Below, one piece after another: positions 55,223 to 61,298 of a DNA stretch of 64,000 nt. The translations under genes and the position numbers were made by a program. The notes beneath the pieces are model-generated. The model did no database searches, was not told where the DNA came from, and saw nothing but the letters and a program-made list of their open reading frames with translations. The stretch is from a virus: positions 115,716-179,715 of the IMG/VR virus record IMGVR_UViG_3300032268_001078; one strand, given 5' to 3'. Every line of letters starts with the position of its first letter. The first letter of the stretch is position 1.

Positions 55223-55608
55223 TTTGTTTTTCCCCAAGTTTTACCTTTACCTTTTCTTTTACATCCAGCTGGAGTAGGTCTACAAGCAGGATACTTTGAT
55301 CTTACTTCACCTTTTTTTCTTCCACAAGCTTTATAACCTCCTTTTCCATCAGGAGCATTACAATCTACCCAACCACCTTCTTTACCTTTTGGACCTGAAC
55401 GTTTAAACCACTTATGAAGCGATTCATCTTCATTAACTGTTTCTTCAGAAATTCCTTTCCAAATTTCACCTCTACGACATCTAACTACAGCACCTGACTT
55501 ATAAGCTGATGGTTTGTCAAACTTACGATCAGCAATTCGAAGACATCTGTCTCGTTTTGATTTTTTTTCAGTAAGAACTTCTGTTAATATATTTGTAAGT
55601 TTAATCAT
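55219..55608 (-). CDS. DUF5872-like Cys-rich protein with tag
   Basis: 129 residues. Starts 'MIKLTNILTEVLTEKKSKRDR' (ILTE, VLTE sites). Then 'CLRIADRKF...SAYKSGAVVRCRRGEIWKG', a motif common to phage proteins. C-terminal 60 residues 'LHKWFKRSGPKGKEGGWVDC..PDGKGGYKACGRKKGEVRSKYPACRPTPAGCKRKGKG' match the DUF5872 pattern (WFKR, GWVDC, CGRKKGE, YPACRPT). Basic; probably binds nucleic acid; function unknown. Confidence 0.8.
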   Translation of the reverse strand: MIKLTNILTEVLTEKKSKRDRCLRIADRKFDKPSAYKSGAVVRCRRGEIWKGISEETVNEDESLHKWFKRSGPKGKEGGWVDCNAPDGKGGYKACGRKKGEVRSKYPACRPTPAGCKRKGKGKTWGKTK

Positions 55609-55846
55609 TTATAGGTTCCCACCAATTAGTACAATATTCATCAGCTGCATAAGGAATTTTATTTGTACCTGCCCAATCACTGTAATAAGTACTTGTACAA
55701 ATTTGTTCTTCTTTATTCCAAAATTTACAATTAGCACAACAAGAACCTCCTTTAGGTACTTTTAAACCGGCTTTATGGGTTGGAGGTAAAATCATTTCAC
55801 CTTTACCACCATAGTTTTCTGTTAATATGTTTGTAAGTTTAATCAT
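55601..55846 (-). CDS. Small Cys-rich protein with tag
   Basis: 81 residues from ATG 55846 (MIKLTNILTENYGGKGEM); the frame extends to 55996 but that part lies inside the preceding gene. 'KGGSCCANCKFWNKEEQICTSTYYSDW...IPYAADEYCTNWWEP' has five Cys in a HiPIP-like or zinc-like arrangement. Tag ends LTE|N. Shares eight bases with the next gene. Unknown role. Confidence 0.75.
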   Translation of the reverse strand: MIKLTNILTENYGGKGEMILPPTHKAGLKVPKGGSCCANCKFWNKEEQICTSTYYSDWAGTNKIPYAADEYCTNWWEPIND

Positions 55847-55847
55847 A

Positions 55848-56237
55848 TTACCATTTTCTACAAGACCAATAGTTTGCTTTATGGCGAGGACCTGGATTAT
55901 CACAATGGTGTCTTGCTCTATAAGCTGCTCTTCGTTTAGGATTATTTTTCTTAATAACCATTCGTTTACCTTTAGCACTTTTGCCTCCAAAACCAAAATT
56001 TACTTTAACTACTTTACCTTTAGGATTTTTAACATATACCTTAAATTTTTTGATGTCACCTTGCATAGGTTTACCTAATTGTACCTTACGACCTTTGTAT
56101 TCTGCTTCACGTAAACAAGAATCACAATCAGTAGATTTATATTCTCTCATAAATTGAATAAACGATCTAACATCATCAATGTTTTCAACATCGTATTCTT
56201 CAATTTCATTATTAATAAGTTCAGTTAATTTTATCAT
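55848..56237 (-). CDS. Basic phage protein with RRxxYRARHxCxNPGPRHKANYWSC motif
   Basis: 129 residues. N-terminal 'MIKLTELINNEIEEYDVENI' (tag with INNE), middle 'AEYKGRKVQLGKPMQGDIKKFKVYVKNPKGKVVKVNFGFGG', and C-terminal 'KKNNPKRRAAYRARHHCDNPGPRHKANYWSCRKW', a motif I associate with other phages. Cys pair 'CDSCLREAEY' near 38-41. Likely nucleic-acid-binding; not named. Confidence 0.78.
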   Translation of the reverse strand: MIKLTELINNEIEEYDVENIDDVRSFIQFMREYKSTDCDSCLREAEYKGRKVQLGKPMQGDIKKFKVYVKNPKGKVVKVNFGFGGKSAKGKRMVIKKNNPKRRAAYRARHHCDNPGPRHKANYWSCRKW

Positions 56238-57937
56238 CTGTTATAAATATTAGGTTCAATCATATATTCTGGTTTTAATAAATAATTAATATTTTCTATG
56301 TCGATATTAATTTCATTTCCATTTTCAGTATTTAAATAAACATAATTATCTTCAATCATAGAAATTGTCCAATTTTCATCACGATTATCAATAAAATTTT
56401 CTAAGTCAGGATTATTTGGATTCCACATATTAGGAGTAATTTGGTTACCTACTTCTAAGTATTTAATAACTTTTAAACCATTAGTTAATCCAATATCTTC
56501 AGGACCCATTTCAAAAGTTTCGTTTATATTATTTTCTAAATAAGCATCAAAATCACCAATTAATTCTTTATTAGTTATATTTAAATATGGTTCCATATCT
56601 CCATAATCATACATATCTAACATGTATTCTTTAATATTGTCTAATTCAAAATTAGCTTTAATTAAAATAGGAACAGCCCATTCTTTAAATTCTTCATATG
56701 TTTCTCCTGTCCAATTTTCTTCATCTAAACCTTTAGCCAGTTCTAAATCTTCATCACCCAACTCAAATGTTTCCTCTAAATCATTTTTACTAGGAATATA
56801 AGCATTTATATTATTCATAAGATCTTTATTAAAATAATCTACAGTAAAAGTATAAACATTCTCAGGACGCATAGCAAACTCAAATGCTACTATTTCATCA
56901 TCATAATAAACAAGTTCTTTATACTGGCCTTCATTTGGACCTATGTAAATAATTTTTTTAACAAGACTACGTATACGTGAAGGAGCATCTTCTAATTTTG
57001 TCCAAGCACCAGCATATTCAGGATTAGAACTATCATAAAAATAGTCTCCTACTTTAAGTTCACGTTTATTAAAATCTTTAGCTAGTTCTAAATCTTCATC
57101 TCCTAATTCAAAGTCTTCATTAACTCGATTTAAAGGTTTAATTAAATCAACAGTAACTTCCATTTCATCAAGATTCCAAGCATCTTGAGGAAATTTAGAC
57201 CAATTAATAGGATTAAATACTTTATAAGCTTTATCTTGAATCCACTCTTCAATAAGATGACTACTCCACAAATCAGCAGGTTGCCCAAGTTCCTCATAAG
57301 CTAATTCTATAAGACTTTCATAAAGTGTCTCTATAAAAGCTTTGTCTTTTAATTTACTAGGAATTTCATCTGCAGCATAAGTTTCATATGGACTGTATTT
57401 ATCAATTAATTCTACTAATTCATCAACACTATAGTGAAGTCTATAAGTAGTTTCATGATCAGGTACACTTGGAAATGCTTTAGAATCACTATTCCAATTA
57501 TAAATAAGATGAACGTCTACTTGTACTTCAGGTTCATCATTAAGTTGTTTTGCCAATTTTAAATCTTCATCTCCAAGTTCAAATGACTCGTCTATGGGTT
57601 CTGCTTCAATTCGAAATTCAGGTTTTAAATAACCATTAATTTCATGTAAATCAAAATCAAATTCATAGCCAGTTTGTTGTTGTAAAGTAATAAATTCTCC
57701 ATCTTCATCTGTGTCTATATTTAAAATATATAAGGATTTATCTTGAAAATTAGGATCAAATGACTCACCCCACATTTCAGGCTCAATAGTGTCACCTTGT
57801 GTTAAAAATTTAACATTTAAACCTTTAGCCAGTTCTAAGTCTTCATCACCCAATTCAAATTCTTCATTTATGATTTTTGAATTTCTAGTAACTTTGTTTT
57901 CAATAAGAAATTTTTTAATGTCAAAATTGTTTTTCAT
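56234..57937 (-). CDS. Modular FELGDEDLELAK-repeat protein (five units)
   Basis: 567 residues. Tag 'MKNNFDIKKFLIEN' (LIE|N at 11-13). Modules begin at about 25 'EEFELGDEDLELAKGL', 117 'ESFELGDEDLKLAKQL', 274 'EDFELGDEDLELAKDF', 389 'ETFELGDEDLELAKGL' and 473 'ETFEMGPEDIGLTNGL'. Each is preceded by INE, IDE, VNE, LEE or INE, close to (L/I)xE. Module 1 and 5 bodies are homologous ('LTQGDTIEPEMW...YLKPEFRIEAEP' and 'LEVGNQITPNMW...LLKPEYMIEP'). Module 2 ends like module 2 of the neighbour. Acidic overall. No known domain; possible cleaved polyprotein. ATGA overlap with next gene. Confidence 0.82.
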   Translation of the reverse strand: MKNNFDIKKFLIENKVTRNSKIINEEFELGDEDLELAKGLNVKFLTQGDTIEPEMWGESFDPNFQDKSLYILNIDTDEDGEFITLQQQTGYEFDFDLHEINGYLKPEFRIEAEPIDESFELGDEDLKLAKQLNDEPEVQVDVHLIYNWNSDSKAFPSVPDHETTYRLHYSVDELVELIDKYSPYETYAADEIPSKLKDKAFIETLYESLIELAYEELGQPADLWSSHLIEEWIQDKAYKVFNPINWSKFPQDAWNLDEMEVTVDLIKPLNRVNEDFELGDEDLELAKDFNKRELKVGDYFYDSSNPEYAGAWTKLEDAPSRIRSLVKKIIYIGPNEGQYKELVYYDDEIVAFEFAMRPENVYTFTVDYFNKDLMNNINAYIPSKNDLEETFELGDEDLELAKGLDEENWTGETYEEFKEWAVPILIKANFELDNIKEYMLDMYDYGDMEPYLNITNKELIGDFDAYLENNINETFEMGPEDIGLTNGLKVIKYLEVGNQITPNMWNPNNPDLENFIDNRDENWTISMIEDNYVYLNTENGNEINIDIENINYLLKPEYMIEPNIYNR

Positions 57938-57981
57938 GTGATAATAAATATGGGCTAGCCCAATAAATTACTAAAGCCTAC

Positions 57982-58249
57982 GTATATACCTTGTCGGTTT
58001 AAAGTTGATTTTGTCGTAAGGAGAAATTTGGTCCCTGTGGTTTTAATGTTAATTTGACTTTTTGAGAAATTGGGGGTTTAGCTTTGGGTCGACTTGGAGT
58101 TACTTGGAGTCACTTTGGGTTGACTGAAATTGATTAAGCTGGATTATATGAGGCTAAGAGTATCGACGTATATACCACACATGGTTAGTTTAAAGTTTTT
58201 TAGTCGGAAATAGTAGATTATGTGAGGTTGAGAGTATAGATGTATATAC
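57982..58249. repeat. Three GTATATAC blocks
   Basis: GTATATAC at 57982-57989, 58168-58175 and 58242-58249. The last two belong to a 34-nt direct repeat (58142-58175 and 58216-58249, 28 of 34 identical). The first is 45 nt upstream of the 57937 ATG. Copies 1 and 2 also share GGTTTAAAGTT after the octamer on the plus strand. Confidence 0.7.
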
Positions 58250-58290
58250 AAAATGCGGATTGGTCGAAGTTGTTCAAGGTAGTGCTTTTC

Positions 58291-58382
58291 GTCACCCACG
58301 CCCGTGCCACGTCTCCGCGCGTCGATTGACAGCGGCTCGCCGTGGGTCTAATATTAGACCACATGCGGACCGCTAGCGGTCC
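58291..58382. repeat. GC-rich island with two perfect 16-bp palindromes
   Basis: GGTCTAATATTAGACC (58345-58360) and GGACCGCTAGCGGTCC (58367-58382) are perfect palindromes. A 7-bp outer stem ACCCACG/CGTGGGT (58294-58300 with 58341-58347) encloses GC-rich sequence. Base composition is far from the AT-rich surroundings. Confidence 0.75.
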
Positions 58383-58417
58383 AAACGAGGCACCTTTTCA
58401 GAAGAAGAGATTTTAGA

Positions 58418-58532
58418 GCCCTAGATTATAAACAAGGCAACCTAGTGATTTTTTCGGGCCAGTATGTTAAACGAGGCAACCCACCACTTTTTGGTGGCCC
58501 TAGATTATAAACAAGGCAACCTAGTGATTTTT
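58418..58532. repeat. 36-bp direct repeat around a GGCAAC element
   Basis: The 36-nt block beginning GCCCTAGATTATAAACAAGG and ending CCTAGTGATTTTT occurs at 58418-58453 and 58497-58532, spaced 79 nt. A weaker related block is at about 59751-59777. Confidence 0.85.
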
Positions 58533-58706
58533 AGGTGCTCAAGCCTTTAAACGAGGCAAGAGTTTTTCACACATGTACTTTGTGTAATGAATTATAATAA
58601 AAATATTAATTAGGGAATAAAATAAAAAACGAGGCAATTAAAATTTAATCACCACAATTCACATTAATGAATTAGGAATTGGAATCGAAAATTAAGGAAT
58701 CAGGAA

Positions 58707-58955
58707 TCAGTCTTGATTTCCTTCACCATACGGATCTGAAAAATATTCTATGTCGTCAAATCGATTGATTGATTCTAATATTTCACTCAATTGATCAATT
58801 GCAACGTTTAAAGGCTCAGCTACCTCATCTTCTATTTCTTGAGCCAAGTCACTTGAAGACGGTGCAACATTGTCTACTTGATTGATTAATTCAACTTGCA
58901 GTGCTTCTAAGTCGGTCAAGATGTCTTTTAGTGTGTCAAAAATTTCTTGTGTCAT
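58707..58955 (-). CDS. Small acidic helical protein
   Basis: 82 residues from ATG 58955 (MTQEIFDTLKDILTDL); the frame extends to 59036 but that part crosses a repeat copy and lacks support. Helical with 'EALQVELINQVDN...LAQEIEDEVAEPLNVAIDQLSEILESINRF' and an acidic C-terminus. Function unknown. A TTTATTATAATAAT motif is upstream. Confidence 0.7.
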   Translation of the reverse strand: MTQEIFDTLKDILTDLEALQVELINQVDNVAPSSSDLAQEIEDEVAEPLNVAIDQLSEILESINRFDDIEYFSDPYGEGNQD

Positions 58956-59020
58956 ATTGATAATTATTATAATAAAAAGTTTTAAACGGGCCCTCTTTAA
59001 ACGAGGCAACTTATTAGATA

Positions 59021-59046
59021 TAAAAAAAGGGGGCATTTAGCCCCCT
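59021..59046 (-). terminator. Intrinsic terminator after the 59051-59401 gene
   Basis: Stem GGGGGC/GCCCCC (59040-59045 with 59029-59034, 5-nt loop) followed on the minus strand by seven T residues. Confidence 0.9.
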
Positions 59047-59050
59047 ATCA

Positions 59051-59401
59051 TTATGCTTCAACTTGTTCTTCTACTTTAATCATTTTAGGTCTTCCTAGTT
59101 TATAAGTACCATTTGCTTTCATTTCAGCTATTCTATTTAATTTAATTTGACGAGCTGATGTCTCACTTACAGGTCTACCTAATTGTAATGTACCTTTTAA
59201 AGCTAATCTTTGTTGACGATTTGAATTTTCACTTACAGGTCTTCCTCTTTGAATAATAACACCTGATGCTTTACGTTCTTCTTGTTGTTTTAAACGTAGT
59301 TGACGAGGTGAGTTAGGGTTAACTGGACGACCTTTTTGTTTAACTGCTTCTAATTTAACTTCGTTTACTGTGATTTCTTGGTTTTTAATTTTCTTTGTCA
59401 T
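59051..59401 (-). CDS. AT-hook-repeat DNA-binding protein (paralogue 1)
   Basis: 116 residues, very basic. Four GRP cores at 24, 53, 75 and 103 in the form '(K/R)xGRPV(N/S)xxSxRQxxL', e.g. 'QKGRPVNPNSPRQ', 'QRGRPVSENSNRQ', 'QLGRPVSETSARQ', 'KLGRPKMIK'. GRP flanked by basic residues is the AT-hook core that inserts in the minor groove of AT-rich DNA. Paralogue of 60642-61031. Early bipartite promoter (59437-59475) and a terminator frame it as a single-gene unit. Confidence 0.75.
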   Translation of the reverse strand: MTKKIKNQEITVNEVKLEAVKQKGRPVNPNSPRQLRLKQQEERKASGVIIQRGRPVSENSNRQQRLALKGTLQLGRPVSETSARQIKLNRIAEMKANGTYKLGRPKMIKVEEQVEA

Positions 59402-59436
59402 AACTTTTGTTTTTTGTTTTTATGTTTATTTATTTT

Positions 59437-59475
59437 TTATACTTATTACACAATTTATTTTATCAAATCCCCTCT
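59437..59475 (-). promoter_or_regulatory. Bipartite early promoter, copy A
   Basis: Minus-strand AGGGG, 17-nt spacer, GTGTAATAAGTATAA; upstream of the 59401 ATG. Confidence 0.7.
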
Positions 59476-59666
59476 TATATTTCAAACTTAGTTAAAAGTC
59501 CATCTATATAACAATACACACCCTCCCAACTCTTAATTTCAGTTCCAACTACATAATCATATACTTGTTCAATAAACATTACTCGTTTATCATCTTGTAA
59601 ATCAAAATCATCAGCTAAATGATCTAATTCAAACTTTAAATTATCTATATTTACTTCATTTTTCAT
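59475..59666 (-). CDS. Small hypothetical protein
   Basis: 63 residues ('MKNEVNIDNLKFELDHLADDFDLQDDK...YDYVVGTEIKSWEGVYCYIDG'). Acidic, probably alpha/beta. Promoter copy B lies immediately before the ATG. Confidence 0.65.
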   Translation of the reverse strand: MKNEVNIDNLKFELDHLADDFDLQDDKRVMFIEQVYDYVVGTEIKSWEGVYCYIDGLLTKFEI

Positions 59667-59701
59667 ACCTATTACACAAACAATTTTATAAAATTCCCCT
59701 T
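59665..59701 (-). promoter_or_regulatory. Bipartite early promoter, copy B
   Basis: AGGGG, 18-nt spacer, GTGTAATAGGTATG, then ATG four nt later, so the transcript would be nearly leaderless. Confidence 0.6.
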
Positions 59702-59856
59702 TATATGTGAAAACTAGATTAGTAAACGAGGCACCTTTAGTGTCTCTAAAGCCTAGATCTCAGAAACGAGGCAACCTGGAGAGAGTCTAGAGCTGCTAAA
59801 CGAAGCAAGGCAACTTAACAAATAAACAAAAAAAGGGGAATTAAATCCCCCTTTAA
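59667..59856. other. Intergenic repeat-bearing stretch
   Basis: 190 nt with three copies of the TAAACGAGGCAA family, promoter copy B and the terminator of the next gene. No coding signal. Confidence 0.6.
59828..59850 (-). terminator. Intrinsic terminator after the 59857-60114 gene
   Basis: Stem GGGGA/TCCCC (59846-59850 with 59835-59839) followed on the minus strand by seven T residues. Confidence 0.78.
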
Positions 59857-60114
59857 TCATAACTGAGATAAAACTTGATAATTATGATAACAATCATCAA
59901 CTTCATTTATAAAAACATAATAAATACAGTTTTTAATTTTATAAGATTGATCATTAGTATCTATTAATTTATCAACACTAAGTTTTTTACCTCTTGTTGT
60001 TCTAACTTTTTTATTAATAATTCTTTGAACATCAGATTCACTAATGTAAAATACATTATCAATAATTAATAAATCACACATTACATCTTTAATTGATAGT
60101 TTTATTTTTTTCAT
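59857..60114 (-). CDS. Small hypothetical protein
   Basis: 85 residues from ATG 60114 (MKKIKLSIKDVMCDLLIIDN); a longer frame would cross two repeat copies and promoter copy C, so the inner start is preferred. 'VFYISESDVQRIINKKVRTTRGKKLSVDKLID' looks like a small helical DNA-binding core, then 'IYYVFINEVDDCYH'. Unknown. Confidence 0.65.
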   Translation of the reverse strand: MKKIKLSIKDVMCDLLIIDNVFYISESDVQRIINKKVRTTRGKKLSVDKLIDTNDQSYKIKNCIYYVFINEVDDCYHNYQVLSQL

Positions 60115-60125
60115 AACTTTTATTT

Positions 60126-60163
60126 TTATACTTATTACACAAATAATTTTATAAAAAACCCTT
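60126..60163 (-). promoter_or_regulatory. Bipartite early promoter, copy C
   Basis: AAGGG, 18-nt spacer, GTGTAATAAGTATAA, 12 nt before the 60114 ATG. Confidence 0.7.
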
Positions 60164-60550
60164 TTGCTTTTCAGATCCAGATCTCGAAACGAGGCAACCA
60201 GTCCATACAATAAACGAGGCAAGTGTTCCCATCCCTCTAAACGAAGCAAGGCAACTTTAATTATTACATTACACTAACAGGAATCAACAGGAATCGGGAA
60301 TCAACAGGAATCGAATTTAAAGCCAATGAAAGCCCGAACACAATCAAGTGTCGAGCAATTAAATATGCTATCATCTGCCTAATGCATCAAGCTAATACGG
60401 TTAGAACGTCAATCAATGTAATTACTATTCGAGTTACAACCCTGTGGCGCCGTCTTCATTACATCAATAAATATGTAAGCCAGACAAAAAAACGAGGCAA
60501 CTTTAAACTCTAGACCAGAGCCTTAAACGAAGCAAGGCAACATTTAACTA

Positions 60551-60580
60551 CAGTAAAAAAAACCACACTTTCGTGTGGTT
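60551..60580 (-). terminator. Intrinsic terminator after the 60642-61031 gene
   Basis: Perfect 8-bp stem AACCACAC/GTGTGGTT (60573-60580 with 60561-60568, 4-nt loop), then a T-run of about eight on the minus strand. Confidence 0.88.
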
Positions 60581-60641
60581 CTCGTTTGTGATTTGTTATT
60601 ATTTCTTGTTGTTAATATACTTATGTGAAATGTAAGGGATA

Positions 60642-61031
60642 TTAATTATCCCCCACACTTTCTTCATTCATTTGTTTTCTTAATTCACGTTGTTGTAATA
60701 CTTGTTGTCTAACTGAATTAACGTTAACAGGTCTTCCTAATTTAACTTTACCCCTTTTACTTAACATTTCTTGTCTTTTACTAGTTTCATTTACAGGTCT
60801 TCCACGTTTAATTTCAATACCCTGTTCTTTTAATTCATTAATATGATTTAATTTAGCTTGTCTTGATGAATTAGGGTTTACGGGACGACCCTTTTTCATT
60901 TCAATTCCACTTTGTTTTTTCAACTCTTGTTCTTGTAAACGTAGTTGACGAGGTGAGTTAGGGTTAACTGGACGACCTTTTTGTTTTACTTCGATCATAA
61001 CTGGTTGGTTTTTAATGTTTTTGTTTTTCAT
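60642..61031 (-). CDS. AT-hook-repeat DNA-binding protein (paralogue 2)
   Basis: 129 residues, basic. GRP cores at 19, 48, 77 and 99: 'QKGRPVNPNSPRQ', 'KKGRPVNPNSSRQ', 'KRGRPVNETSKRQ', 'KLGRPVNVNSVRQ'. Repeat period is 29, 29 and 22 residues with a 'L....ELKxQxGIE' spacer. Paralogue of 59051-59401, with 51 identical nt (60936-60986 and 59291-59341). Likely binds AT-rich DNA; role perhaps in replication or nucleoid organisation of this region. Promoter copy D upstream. Confidence 0.75.
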   Translation of the reverse strand: MKNKNIKNQPVMIEVKQKGRPVNPNSPRQLRLQEQELKKQSGIEMKKGRPVNPNSSRQAKLNHINELKEQGIEIKRGRPVNETSKRQEMLSKRGKVKLGRPVNVNSVRQQVLQQRELRKQMNEESVGDN

Positions 61032-61060
61032 AATTTTTATTTTTTATATTTATTTAATTT

Positions 61061-61098
61061 TTATACTTATTACACAATTTACTTTTTAAAACACCCTT
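61061..61098 (-). promoter_or_regulatory. Bipartite early promoter, copy D
   Basis: AAGGG, 18-nt spacer, GTGTAATAAGTATAA; upstream of the 61031 ATG. Confidence 0.7.
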
Positions 61099-61165
61099 TT
61101 TTATTTAAAATATTTTTTATTTAATATAATAATTTTATTTAAATGTTTTAATATCATAATTTATA

Positions 61166-61202
61166 TGATTATTACACAATAACTTACTTAAATTACCCCT
61201 TC
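61166..61202 (-). promoter_or_regulatory. Bipartite early promoter, copy E
   Basis: AGGGG, 18-nt spacer, GTGTAATAATCATAT; no clear gene directly follows before copy D. Confidence 0.5.
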
Positions 61203-61298
61203 TTTCATTTAGTAAACAAGGCAACTTTTCACACACGTTAAACGAGGCAACTTTTCACTTACTAAACGAGGCAAGTTTTCACAATTAAAACAAAAACT

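Larger units (their letters stand above)
57938..58706. other. Non-coding region of about 770 nt, candidate control region
   Basis: No supported gene. It contains three copies of GTATATAC in longer partly conserved blocks, a GC-rich palindromic island (58291-58382), six copies of the TAAACGAGGCAA family and a 36-bp direct repeat. Details are in the separate entries and findings. Confidence 0.8.
60115..60641. other. Non-coding region of about 530 nt
   Basis: Holds promoter copy C, repeat-family copies, a direct repeat (GGAATCAACAGGAATCG at about 60280-60310), a stretch with several inverted repeats (60255-60480) and the terminator of the next gene. No gene supported. Confidence 0.7.

Noticed and set aside
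55847-55996. N-terminal extension of the 81-aa Cys-rich protein
   Set aside because: The extension lies within the neighbouring gene in another frame; the inner ATG starts with the conserved MIKLTNILTE tag.
5963-57951. T4-type TATAAATA late promoters on the plus strand
   Set aside because: They would fire away from every gene; reading the same sites as ATATTTAT on the minus strand fits gene positions better.
60255-60480. A complete tRNA gene
   Set aside because: D-arm-like and hairpin pieces exist but no consistent acceptor stem, anticodon arm and T-arm could be drawn.
61101-61157. 18-codon peptide between promoter copies D and E
   Set aside because: Too short and Lys/Ile-rich like random AT-rich DNA.
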